A stretch of 64,000 nucleotides of DNA from Torreya grandis (lineage: Eukaryota > Streptophyta > Pinopsida > Cupressales > Taxaceae). This document shows positions 35,831-48,600 of the stretch, in pieces. A model generated the notes under the pieces. That model saw nothing but the letters and a program-made list of their open reading frames with translations. It did no database searches and had not been told where the DNA came from. Position 1 is the first letter of the stretch; every line of letters starts with the position of its first letter. Where the stretch lies: positions 332,501 to 396,500 of the forward strand of contig JARHVA010008356.1 in the NCBI GenBank assembly GCA_037957365.1. The letters are read 5' to 3'. The position numbers were made by a program, and so were the translations under genes.

Positions 35831-37051
35831 TTTTTTGTAGAAATTTTATCTCTTTTCTTATTTACTTATTATTTATTTTAATTATTAATGTCCATGACCA
35901 TAATGGTTCTTCTCCTACCATCCAACCTGAGGTTCATATTATTAAGGATTAAGCAAATATTTATTTTAATCTTATTTATTTTGATTGGTATAACAAAAAT
36001 TATGATTTACATCATATTTTTGAGGTTATGATTGAGGAATAAGGAGAAGGAATATTAAAAATCAATTACTATCCTACCTTTATTCATTAAACTTAGTTAT
36101 ATATTCAAGAATTAAATCATCACATTTGGCGTGAAAGAGATAAAAGTTTGATTGCTAATACTCAACTTAAAACTTTCTTTCTTTTGAAGGCATTTTCTTT
36201 TAACTATTTTATTGATTCTACCAACCCTAATAAACCTATATAATCAACTCAACCTAGTTAGATAGTAAATCCTATTGAATATTCTAACAAAATAATGAGC
36301 AAATTATAGAGTACGAGACATTATTGCTATTTTTTATAACAATAGGGATCAAGTTGAAGTAACTAATAATGAAATAGATTCTGATGTAGATAATAATTAG
36401 TTAGCTATAAATCCTTTGATTCACAGGAATCTAAATAATATTATTATCCATCTAGGTAGTTTACCCTCACTTAAAGGACTTTATGTTCATTTTTTTAGGA
36501 AATATTGATGAGTCTTGATTAGATCATTTATATGCCTTTAAGTTAATTTTCACTACTCTTAGTATTACTAATGAAAAAAAATTTCTTAAAGTGTTTTCAC
36601 AAACATTACAAGCTAAAGCACATAAATCTTTTACTAAATTACCTACTAATGTAATTAGTAATTGGAAAGATATAAAACATTGGTTAGATATTTTTCTTGC
36701 AAGACTAAATAATATTTAGAGTTTTTCAATGAAATTGTAAATATTTATATTGATCTAGGTGAGAAAAATTATTATTTTATCACTATATTTACTAAGTTGC
36801 ATAAAAAAAACTCCTCATGATGGTAGCCATAAAAAATAATTATCTATTTTATATTTTTAATGCATTTCCTTTAAAATATAAAATGGATTTAGAAGATCAA
36901 GACATAGTAGACTATGATGCCACTATTAGTTTTTGTATATAATATGAGAATAATTTAAAACATATTGAATTTTAAGATAGAGCTTTTCTAGTTTAACTTT
37001 TGATAATTCGTAAATTTTAAAGGCCATTTATAATCTTGGAAATAAGATGGT

Positions 37052-37117
37052 TTCCATAAAGCATTAATTGAATGACAAACATTATTCCATAAAGCATCAA
37101 TTAAATGACAAACATTC
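37052..37117. repeat. 33-bp tandem duplication in H gag
   Basis: Two units beginning ttccataaagcat start at 37052 and 37085 and differ at a few positions. The second gag copy (62140-62190) has a single unit. The length is a multiple of three. Confidence 0.8.
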
Positions 37118-37434
37118 TACATTAGTAAAATCTTACAATCCTTAGAAAGGTAAAAATGAGAAAAAATTTCATTATCTCCATCTTTTTGAATTAGATCGTG
37201 ACCTTAATTCCTGTATAGTTTTCCAAAAGTTTAAAAGATTTATTCACATGAAGGATAGTATTACTATTAACTTGGATGATAATATAAACATTTGTGGTTT
37301 TAATGAGCATCTAGATAACATTAATACTAACAATGCTTATAAATTTCAAATAAGGCAAAGGGATTAATTTTTTTCCCCAAAGGATAATCCAAATACAACT
37401 AATAATCATACATATTTTTCCAAGCATTTTGTTC

Positions 37435-37439
37435 AAGAC
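37435..37439. repeat. Target-site duplication (aagac) of M, left
   Basis: The aagac here is repeated at 50999-51003. Joining the flanks restores collinearity with the uninterrupted gag copy near 62505 (aagacaaagg). Confidence 0.85.
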
Positions 37440-37971
37440 TATTGGATTAAGAATGAAGCTTGATAAAACTATGAAGTATATTACATGGTCACATGTGTAA
37501 AGTGTATGATTTTATATTTTTTTATAAATTTGGTATGTATTCAACCTTGTAATCTTATTCAGGTAGTATAAGAATGTGAAGAGTCTTTCTTTTTGTATCT
37601 CAAAAGGTTGGAATGTGAAGAGATAACAAGTTTGTAAAATACTATAAATAACACTTTGATGTAATATAATCTAGTTTTATGTGTTGATAGAGATTAATAG
37701 AATAATTTTGTTATGTTTTTCCTTATCTTATTTTATGTATGGTTTATGCACAATGAGTAGTATATTTTACTTTAATTTGTTATCAAATGTGATACTAGTT
37801 ATGGTTTGGTTTCAATTTGTATTTGTTTTATCTTAATATTTAGTACATTCTTGTACATCGTATATGGTAGATAATTTTTTCATCTCTTCTATGCATATTT
37901 TTTATCTCTACTACACAAGTTATCCCTATAATTAACATGTTTTGGAGTATTTACAAGAATATCTTCTAACA
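37440..37971 (+). repeat. M 5' LTR
   Basis: It aligns with 50469-50998. It starts tattgg (TG changed to TA) and ends ttctaaca at 37971. The anchor tgtatctcaaaagg is shared by both copies. Confidence 0.85.
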
Positions 37972-37972
37972 A

Positions 37973-37985
37973 TGGTATGGTGAGT
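37973..37985 (+). promoter_or_regulatory. M primer-binding site (degenerate)
   Basis: TGGTAT follows the LTR by one base, then diverges from the tRNA-Met pattern (ggtgagtg instead of cagag). Confidence 0.5.
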
Positions 37986-38450
37986 GTGGAACCTATTTGG
38001 ATGAAATATGTTGAGATGGTTGTTAGGATAGAGAGACATAGAAAAATGGTTAGATGGGAGAATATATATCTTTATAGAGGAATAATAATGGAGAGTTATA
38101 AAAACTATAGAGGAGTTTATCCAAGAAAACCTTTTATGGAAAAATCTATGAAGTTTTCTGAAGTGAATTACTTGGATTATTAGTTTCATTGCTAGTTAGA
38201 CTAGAATACTATTGCTTTAGTCTAAGGAGAATACAATTTATAGTCTAAACTAAGGAAAAACTTAAAATACTATACAACCTAGATAATTATTGGTCCCAAG
38301 TATTATATTATAAGATAAAGACTACAATCAACAACTATATTATAGAAGTTCATAGTACAAATATACACAATTTTTGAGACTAAGAATGGTCAATTTTTCC
38401 AATTAATTAGAGGGATTTTTTTTTAGAGAATACCTTAGTTGATAAAGATG
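37986..38450 (+). other. M leader and start of gag region
   Basis: A short open frame, 37977-38183 (68 aa, rich in Arg, Lys and Tyr), begins at the primer site. I cannot tell whether it is coding or chance. The remainder has no recognisable content. Confidence 0.35.
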
Positions 38451-40600
38451 TTGGTTGTGGAAAATTCCATGGTGCCTACTCTAACCAACATGGATTAGTC
38501 ACATCGATCACCATGGAGGTGCATATGAGAGAAAGTGAATAATGAAGAGCTATGTAAAAGGAACTTGAACCTAATCCTAGAAAATTGAATGTGAAAAGAA
38601 TCAGAGTAAGAAGATAATTTTAGTACTTGTAAGGGAAATATAATAAAAAATAAGGTGGAATAAGAAAAATGACCCTAAAGTAACTGTGAGTAGGACTAGG
38701 AGAAGAGAGTAAATTGCTAAAACTAGAGGCAGACAAGAAAAAGATAATAGAAAAAAGAGGTTATTGAGATAAGATGTAGAAACTACTAAAAAAATACGGT
38801 ATGTAGAATATGATAATGGGTCTGATGAGAAAGAGGGTTATATAAGTAGTGATATTGAGTTATATTAGTTAGGAATAAGAGGTAGATCTTAGTTAAGGGA
38901 GGTTTTTCCAACTTGAACCAAGAAGGAAAGCTATTAGGAAAATGTTAAAATTGAAGGTAGTAATATTGTAGATTCAAGTTCAAAGCTAGAAGTTATAAAA
39001 AAAACATCATTCATTTCACGGGTACACATCCCCCAAGACCATTTTATTTATAGAAGGTAAAAAAAGTATGGAGAGAGAAGTTGATTTAGGTTGGGTTGAT
39101 TATTTTATAGACAAGTTTAGAAGGCTCAGTGTATAAACCAAGTGGGCATTATAAATAAAAAATTCATATAAATTAGGATTTCTTATTACTCTTAAAAGGA
39201 TTAGTGTACAACAACCTATAGTTATAGTAAACATTAAGTAGTCATTTATAAGTGCAATAATTAGTGCACAGTCACCACTACTCCTAGTTGCTAGTATTTA
39301 GACATCTATAATAACAACTACTAACCTACCAACCATGGAACTTCATGTAGGTATATTTATACCTTTAATGTTTTATTATGGGTCTTCATAACTTGAAAAA
39401 TATTTGGTAACCTACAAAATGAAATTAATTGTAAAAGGGATAACATTGAATGATGTGAAGAAGTGTGAAATTATAGGGGCTTTGGCATGACATGCCTTGG
39501 AGTTCATTTTCCAAAGGAAAGTAAAAACCCCCATCTTTCAAAATTTATACATTTTTTAGTATCAAAATTCAAAGTAAAAAATGTTCCAGTCAAATTATTC
39601 AAGACCTAAAGGAAATTTGGCAAAAATTTAGAGAAATAGTTGGATAATGTGATTTTAGGTTCTCCAATGTGATGAACAAAATATATTTTATTTTATGGGA
39701 CAAAGATAATATTGCTTAGTTTGTATAAGACTTCTGACCAAGAATAAGGTTCACTATTGCACAATCCCAATTCTCCACCAAGGTTGAGGCTCAATCTTAT
39801 ACAATAAAATTTGAATAAATAGAATATTATGTGGATATTTCATTGGTAGGATCAAGATTAGAATCTAAGTTACATGATTTTATGAATAAGATGTATGAAA
39901 ATTATAATCCTAAACTAGGATTATGGTGCATATAATGTGGCCATGAGGGACATCATAGGAATGAATCTCCAACAATTAAAATATAATTTTTTGAAATATG
40001 TAGGGTAGCTAGACATCTGATATCAAAGTTTCATCTTCTCCAATAAGACATCCAAAATTCACATAATATGTACTATAATTTTTAAAAATCTAAAAAGCAT
40101 GATGAGACAAGCTACCAAGCCTTGAAATAGTTAAAGTAAGATATAACAAAGAATGTCTTCATAGTTGCATCCCAACAAATACCAAATGTAAAGTAAAAAA
40201 TTCCAAGACAAGATATGGAGATTAAAAATATGACTAAAGGTAGTCTGGGATGGGTGCCTTCATTACCTAAATACCAAATGCCTTCATCACCTTGGTATCA
40301 ACCAAAGGTCCTAGTAAGATGGAATAATATGTCATCTCCATCATACCAATATTTTTGTTAGTATGGACAACCTTAGAACAACATAGTTCTTTAGCAAAAT
40401 TAGGATAATTGGATATGAATTTCCCCTTATCATTAGTATGGGGGATGTGATTTGTATATGGATCAACAAGGAGGATATACTAGAAAAAAATCCCAATGGT
40501 GGGGATATCAATAGAATAGAGGAAGCTACAATCGTGGATATAAGGGATGATATCATTACAGATATCAAAGAGGTTATAATAATGATAATTAGCAAACTTG
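38450..40600 (+). pseudogene. M gag with zinc knuckle and RGY-rich tract
   Basis: A charged N-terminal part (38500-38950) leads into a capsid-like stretch (about 39060-39900) broken by stops. A CCHC-type zinc knuckle is visible at about 39927-39970: WC, then CGHEGHHRNES, with the last Cys changed to Ser. Downstream, 40440-40590 encodes a Gly/Tyr/Arg/Gln-rich tract (GGYTRKKSQWWGYQ, then NRGSYNRGYKG). Both are expected to bind RNA. The minus-strand ORF over this tract (40341-40595) is an antisense shadow. Confidence 0.65.
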
Positions 40601-43250
40601 ACCCTCTGTGAAATGTTACCTATACAGAGCATACAATCATTATGTGAGAAAACATTCCACCAATCCTCATAAACAAAATTATTATGTATAGTGTAGGGTT
40701 AGAGGTCAACATCAAACATAATATTTCCCTATTCTATAGAAATAAAGCAAGGATAAGCTGATACATAATGTAAATATGATTAGTGTGTAGCCAAAGGAAA
40801 ATGCATTTGTGTAAGCCATCACAAGGCAACATAAAGATATATAAGAATCACCTCCTTTAAAAATTCCTCAATATTATGGTATTATATAAGTTTAGCAAGA
40901 TAAGTATCCTAATCTTGTAATAGAAAATAATTTAATGTATCAAGTTACACAAGTATTAAAATAAATACAATAAAAACTAGTCTCTGATGATGATAACTTA
41001 GTTATTGATGCTCAAACGTATGGGTACATTGTTAGGTTAATTTATCAAGAGAGTGTTGTGACAAATTTAATGGATTTAATGAAAATAATCAGTACATTAT
41101 GCAATGAGGATATATCCTAGAATGTCACTAACATCCTACAAAATCTCTTTGAGTGTGCTCAACGAGGACAAATAAGGGATGATAAAGCAGTTTAGTATGT
41201 CAAGACTAAGAATCCTTGGGATGTGGATTCATGAATGGATATTTATTTAGTTAGGTATTAAACCCAAAATTTAATATTTGACTTCATAAGTATAGCCTAT
41301 ATGAATCACTGATCAACATGGGAAGCCATTGGTTGACCAAATCTAAAATATAGTCTAGTAAAAATAAGCTTAGCAAATTATGGTAGAGTCAACCCATTGG
41401 CCAATTAGAAGATGTTGAAATTAAAGTGGCTAAGCTCATTTAGTGAGGGTGTTGTGAGTTCATCAACATGAAGATAGTAGAGACCCATTACTCTACCTTA
41501 ATTGGTAATAAATGGGCCTAAAATAGCTAAATTACTATTAACACTATGCAAAATTAGTTAGAAGTTCATCATAAATATAAAATAGTGGTCATACCTATAA
41601 ATAAGTCTAAATAAAATCCATATATCATTCCTAAAGAGCCAAATTCTCCTTATGCTTATGGGGATAATATTTATTTTAAGGTGGGTATAGATGAAATAAA
41701 AAAATGGGGTACAATATATAGAATATCAAAAGTAGAAACCAAGTAATATGAATCAAGAACAACTAATGGTATTTAAGCATTTTATAAAAAAACTCTCTGG
41801 CTAGGTAGGTTCATATTGAATATTGTGTTTGTCCTTTAGTTCACTCACCAACAAGATATGAGGTAGACTTTATGTATAATAATAGTGTAACTATGATGGA
41901 CTATACTCAACCAATCCTAGAAGGTATTATACCTTGGTATTTTACACCATCTATAAGTGGTGACTCAGATGTGCACGTCTTGAATTAGTCTCATAGTGAT
42001 TATGAGTTATAACCACTACACATGATGTTCATTTAGAATGCCAAATACCTCAATATTTTGTGATAAAGGATCTCTATATTTTCATATTGAAGCTTGAAAA
42101 CCATGTGCCATATGTGGAACAGTGAGTTAGTACACTTAGATATGAAAAAAAATGAAATATTGCAACATGGTGGGTCATGCATAGAAACTCAAAAATACAT
42201 TGGGAGAAATCATGTGAAATCTTGTGTGCAAGGTTTTAGCTGCCATCTAGTGTTAAATAAAATGCCCTTTATTTCAAGAGAGTAAATGTCCAAAATTATA
42301 TATCCATCAATAGATATATGGAACACACAAGGAGTAAAAATATGATATTGTGTGTAATTATTTAGTCATACCATTGCACCTCTTCCATCAAATTGGTATA
42401 TTCATCAAGATAATAGAAGGGAAACTAAACATTGGGTAAAAATTTAGTAGGATTTCATTCAAACCTTTTTGTTTGAAGATGATAACCCACTAGTACATAA
42501 TAACTTGCAAATAATTCAAAAATTTCTATGTAATGGATGTGCATAATATTTTAAAAATATAGATGAATCATCATCTCATTAGGAGGTTGTGTAATACTTG
42601 GATATCACACTATGTAATTACAAAGTTGACCAAAAATAAAAAAATATTGGTTTAGCCATGTAATAGAATAATTAATGATTTGATAAAATCAACTAACATT
42701 AATAGTGATGGAAATCTTGATCTAGAAGGTTTCTTTGAGCCATAACATGAAGATGAGATCACACTAGTCCAAAGCAAAGAACAAATAAAAGAGGATAAAA
42801 TATTTAATATTAACATTCCATAATGTGAAGGAAAACACATTATACAAGATACATTGACTATCGGATCATGAAAAATATATTATGAATCATTGAAAAATAT
42901 TGAATTAAATATTAGGATAGAATTGGCCCCTAAGCTTGAAAAAATGGGCTATTATTTGGGACAAGAAGAAATCTTTGAGGTCTTGTAGCCATTAGTAGAT
43001 TATCAAGACATGTTTCAAATAAAATTATCAAAGGTGAAAGGCATATATCCATATTTGGGAGAAATGTATATAGAATCAAAAGAATGTGGATGCCTTATCA
43101 AAAGGTTACCTTATAGGATTAATCCTAATGTGAAGACTAAAGTAAAGGCTAAAGTTGATTGAATACAAGAAGATAGAATTATTTATCTAGTTGAAAAGCT
43201 AGAATGTGTGAGTTCTATAGTTGTCCAACCTAAATAAAATAGGACAAATT
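40600..43250 (+). pseudogene. M region between gag and RT (protease and linker)
   Basis: The plus-strand translation has long readable patches, for example 40980-41200 and 41830-41980 (HSPTRYEVDFMYN, then TPSISGDSDVHVLN), and an open piece at 42094-42285. I could not identify a clear protease Asp-Ser/Thr-Gly site. Position implies protease and RT N-terminal sequence, but the evidence is contextual only. The minus-strand ORF at 42652-42840 is not considered real. Confidence 0.45.
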
Positions 43251-44280
43251 TAGGTGTGTTGGGATTAATTCACACTCAATGATGCTTGTGTTAATGATCC
43301 ATTCCCTATTCCTTTCATAGATTAAGTACTTTAATCCATGGCTGGGCATGAGATATATTCATTTATGGATGGTTCTAGTAGATATGACCATATTTTGATT
43401 TCCAAGGAGGATCAATACAAGAACACCTTTGATACTAAATGGGGATCATTTACATACAAGGTAATTCCATTTGGTTTAAATAATTCACAAGCTATATTTT
43501 ATAGAGTTGTGTCAAATACATTCAAAAAATTCATTCATGTTTTCCTCTAAGTCTAACTAGATGATTGGTATATCTTATCTCTATTTAAAGAATATTTATC
43601 AACACTAAGATTAATGTTAGAGAAATGTTGAGCTTTGTGTATCACTTTAAATTTAAAGAAGTGTATATTATTTATACATTTTGGTGTCTTGCTAGGCCAT
43701 ATTGTGTGTAATGATGGAATTTTGGTTGACCTAGATAAAATTATTGTTTTAGTAAGAATGCCACCTCATACTAACTCAACTAAAGTGTTCACCTTCCTTG
43801 GTCATACTATATATTATCAAAATTTTATAAGAGGGTATACAACTATATCTACATCGATAGCGAAACTACTATGAAAGGATACCAAATTTAAATGGACATC
43901 AAAATGTCAAAAAATATTCATTGAGTTAAAACAAAGGCTTGTAACAACACTAATAATTTTATCTATTGTATAAAAGATTATATTCCACATACATGTGGAT
44001 GATTCTAATGTTGTAGTAGGATTGTCTTAGTGTATCTAGGAGAAGGTGGGTTAGACCACCTAATACATTTTTCTATTAGGAAACTATCATCTATAAAAAA
44101 TAATTACACAACCATATAGAGAAGCAATAACCATGATGTTTTCATTAAAAAAATTTAGGAATTACTTATTGGCTACTCATTTTGAGTTCTTCAAAGATCA
44201 CCAGACATTTAATAGCTATTTAATAAAATAATGCTATAAGGGTGTATATCGAGGAGTTTAATGCTCTTTCAGGAATTTAA
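43250..44280 (+). pseudogene. M reverse transcriptase and RNase H
   Basis: Open pieces at 43338-43550 and 43635-43874 hold RT blocks: AGHEIYSFMDGSSRYDHI, then FTYKVIPFGLNN, then LGHIVCNDGILVD and VFTFLGHTIYYQNFI. The catalytic motif at about 43555 has lost its Tyr (stop, then LDD). RNase H follows to about 44280 with HVDDSNVVVG and THFEFFKDHQTF. It is followed by integrase in the usual order. Confidence 0.85.
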
Positions 44281-44559
44281 ATTCTTGATTAACATTAATC
44301 TAGAGTGGGATAATGTGGGATATTATCATCTCATCCAAATTTTTAATGGGGAAAAACCATAGGAACTAAAAGATGAATCCCTTGATGTTCATTTATTAGA
44401 AATTTTGTAGTTCATGATAATATAAAGGGCATTGTAAATTTATTAGAATAGGAAACTTTTCATATGTACTACACTGAGTGGGATAAGATTCAAATGGTTA
44501 CTTGATCTATATTGTATAGTCTCATTAATGGATTCTTGTATAAGCTTAGAAAAGATGAG

Positions 44560-45690
44560 GTATTACATGGAGTATCTCTAGAGCATGAGCAACCATATCT
44601 CATTTAATAGGCTCATCAAGGAATTGTAGGGGGTCACTTTGCAGGAGAAACAACTACAAGGAAAATACTTCAAAGTCATCTATGGTGGTCTATTTTATTT
44701 TAGGATGCACATAGAATTGATAAACACTATGATGTCTATCAAAGAATGGGCAAGCCCAACAAAAAATATGAAATGCCTTTTGTACTTATGCTTATAAAAT
44801 AACCCTTCGAGCAATGGGGAATTGATTTTTTTGAACCTATATCTCCCCCAAGTAATTGAAATCATGCATAATATATTATTACTAAGATTGGAAATGGGTG
44901 AAAGTTGTTTCCACCCCAAACTATAATACGAATGATGCTACAAAGTATTTATATGAAAACATCATCACCAAATTTTGATGTTTAGTTAAGTTGGTAAGTG
45001 ATAGAGGTATTCATTTTATTAATAACACTATAAAGACTCTCATTGAAGTTTTCATTATATCACACCAAAAATTCATGGATTACCACTTGTAGGCCAATAG
45101 ATAGGTAGAATCATCTAATAAAGTTTTGGGGAAGATGTTAACAAAAATTTGTAATGCTCATAGAGATTATTGGGAATATTAAATTCTAAAAAATATTTGG
45201 GCTTATTGAACACATTAAAAGAGATCTACCAGATTCACTCCATTCTAATTGGTATATGGCCTTGAGGTATTAATGCCTATGGAATATATTTTATGTAGTA
45301 TGTGCATTATGAAGATCATGAAATTAGGAGATTATAATTAATTAAAGGCATTTTTAATGGATTTAACTAAGATGGAAGAACATTGATTAATAACATAGTG
45401 GACACAACATATTAACAAACTCAGTCAAAAAGCATGACATGATTGTAAATTATGATCTAAGAAATTTTACCTAGACCAAATAGTATTACTTTATGAGAGA
45501 AGATTTAAATAATTCCCTAAAAAGCTATGAATTATATGGAAAGGACCCTACATCATTCATGAAGCATCACCATAGAGTACCATAGTGCTAAATTATTTTT
45601 AGGGAACCATATTACTAAGATGTAGAAATGGTTTTAGGCTTAATCCATATCATCTTTAACTCTATCATTCTAATAAAACTTTATGTGGGT
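44560..45690 (+). pseudogene. M integrase
   Basis: The zinc region reads HQGIVGGHFAGETTTRKIL; the paired Cys codons that should follow have become Tyr (HYDVYQRMGKPN). The catalytic core start FEQWGIDFFEPISPPSN is at about 44810. VSDRGIHFINNTI carries the second Asp near 44998, and VESSNKVLGKM gives the Glu near 45112. The C terminus ends GFRLNPYHL near 45657, the usual Ty3 integrase end. Multiple stops are present. The ORF at 44695-44919 on the minus strand is a shadow. Confidence 0.85.
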
Positions 45691-48600
45691 AATGAGTAGA
45701 ACCATGTATTCAATATTTAATTTAATGTTATGTGTTCTTATTTTTTTCTTAGCTCATAATGTTTGTATATCATGTTTATTACTGTGCAACACATCACAAT
45801 CACCAAGAACCAGTTATCATCATAGGATGAGATCACATTCCAAATACAACTCATTGAAGATAGATAGCCATAACTACATTGAGAATTATAATCACCTCCA
45901 ATAAGTGGTGACAATATTGGTATAGTTAATGGAAGGCTAATGGTCTAATCATACCATTAATGACATGGTATTTCAAAAATATTGCATCATTCTTGAAGCA
46001 TATATGGTAATAAAAGGACAAGTGGATACATAAATAAAATTGATTAACCAAAATGATATATAATCACCTATATTAACTTCCAAAGAAGTAAATTAAATAT
46101 ACTAGGTACTAAATGTCCCTGTCAACATGATTGCTAATAACTAAAATTAATTAAAAAGGGAACATTCATGCACATGTAGTCAATGTATTTAGAGGAGGCA
46201 GTGATATAAAATTAGATGCCAAAAACTATATAAGATTAGGGTATGTATAATGATAAAGAATTATAATATTTAGATACCAAGAGAACTTTTTTATCTTCCT
46301 TTTGAATACCTAATCATGAATGGATTTCAAACTAGAGTGAAACTAATCATAAAACTAGTTTAGTCTAGACCATTGATCGAGCCATGGATAGAGGTCAGTT
46401 ATTGATTCCACTATCAAGTGTAAAAGAAAATAAATGGGAAGCAGGATATGTCTCTTATAAACTAAATATAATTATCTAGATCCATTTAACCTCATAGATA
46501 TATTATAATCAAATTTATTTACCCAAGATACTCAAGGAGCAACACAATTACGATCCATAACACTTTAGCTCCAATACAAGGATCTAATACTTAATGATTA
46601 ATTAAGTTTCTTAGATTTAGGAAATTAGATGAGGTTATGATGAATTTAATCAGATTATATAATCTTGGAGATATTAATTTGTCTCAAGATTTTATAATTT
46701 GGATTTATTTTCACACCATGGCATAAATAACTTGTCTACCCAATTGTGACAAATCTCTCCTACCTTATAAGTCTACAACACCACCAATACATTAAGATAT
46801 TATGGAAAAATATATCACTTAGGTAGGGTGAGGAACTCTTATTGACTCTATTAAGGATTCTTCACTACACATCATGGTACAATGTATCACCAACAAATTT
46901 GGGCAAACCATTAAGCAAGTAAAACAAGTAATAAGAGGCATCATTATAATTGCCTATCACATGATTAAGTTATAAGAGGATTTAAATTGGCCTAAATTTT
47001 TGGTAGTTGATCTTACCACTAATATATATAAGGTACTCAAAATAATCACACAAACCTTTTACTACCAATTTTTGGTCATTTTATTGTGTTTCATGTAGGG
47101 GAAATATCCATTAGATCCAGTTAATGTAACTCTAAAATTTTGGCCTAGTAATGTCTTTGAAAGTATTACATGGAATTAAATAGGCCAATATTATAAGTAA
47201 TTATATTGATTTAACACATTTTGTCTATAATCCCTATCCATGATTAAATCACACCCAAATATTCCACAAGATTTAATGTAGTATATGGGATAACATACTT
47301 TAGTTACCAAATTGCATAATTGTATATAGATCAAGATTCATGAGAGGGATGCCCCAACTATCACTCTGATGCCATTTTTCATTTAAATGGTTAAAGTTAA
47401 GGTTAAATTATATCAATAAAAATCCCTTTTTCTAAGGTCAATGCCTCCATTACAAGTCATCCTTTCATAGGAACAAAAACCATAAACATAACAAGTACCC
47501 TCACAATAATACACATACACACAATCCTAACTAAAATAACTAAGACAATTTCAATCTCTAATGAAATAAGAGAAAAGAAAGAATAAAGTACCTATACATA
47601 TATTTTCAACACCTTCACTAAATAAAATAACTAAATAAAAAGTCATGGCTCAAGCATCCCATGGTTCCATAGATAGTTGCTAAGTAAAACCTACCTAAGT
47701 TGGGTGTAGAAGAATGGGAAGTGATATAATTGATGTTGGAAGACATATAAAAATAGGTGTATGATATAAATGTAGAGAAGTTATTCTTTTATAAAGTAGT
47801 GTGCACTTTCCAAGTGTGAAATTAAGTAACATAAGACCTTTGCATTGATATTACTCAACCACCTTCTTCTATCCTTATTTGATACTATAGGCAAAGAAGC
47901 ATCTCAATGCAAGCTAGAGGCCAAGATATTTTCAATAGAACTAGATGTAGGATAATCAGTTACACATGTGGTGGATTTACCTATAGAAATCAATCCCACA
48001 CAAGTCATGTTCTGATGACCATGCACACATCCTTCTACTAAGCCATCACAAATTATGTAGGAAAGGATGGTGTCTTTTGATGAACCTAAAGAAGAAATTA
48101 GTGTACAATAGTCTGAAGAAGCATAATAAAAACCTCAACCCCAAGGTGAAAATAAACAAAAGTAGGCTCTCAAGCCTCTAACAAAATTTAGGAGAAATAA
48201 ATTAGTACACAAAGGTCAGTTGGATGAAGTATAATCACTTAATTATACTAAATTCAACATTGAACTTGAATAGGATGAGGAAACCATTGATATAACTATT
48301 AATAAGTAGATAAATAAAAAATTACACAAGGCACACCTGAACTGAAGGAGGTGAAGGAGGAATAAAGGATAAAAAACATAAGAATAAGTGTAATTAGTAG
48401 TGCCAAAAATAACACAATAATAAGTTATGCAACATCAACATTAGAATTAGTAAGATATAAACACTGATAAATAAATGAAAGTTGAGGAAGTAGAGGTTGT
48501 GTAGAAGTAATCCAAAGAATCAAAAGTTATAAGAAATAAATTTTAAGAAGTAAAAGATGTATGAATGCAAGCCAAAGGAGCTGAATCTATAAAGAAAGAT

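Larger units (their letters stand above)
35880..37439 (+). pseudogene. Element H first gag, 5' part
   Basis: It is collinear with 60960-62510 and badly mutated. Fragments such as the one around 36880 (ATGGATTTAGAAGATCAAG, encoding MDLEDQD) match the second copy's MDLEDKY. A 33-bp tandem duplication at 37052-37117 adds eleven codons' worth of sequence. The frame is cut at 37439 by element M and resumes at 51004. Confidence 0.7.

Noticed and set aside
37977..38183. Small basic ORF at the start of M as an independent gene
   Set aside because: It starts within the primer-site region and has no recognisable domain. Chance cannot be excluded, so it is noted only as leader sequence.
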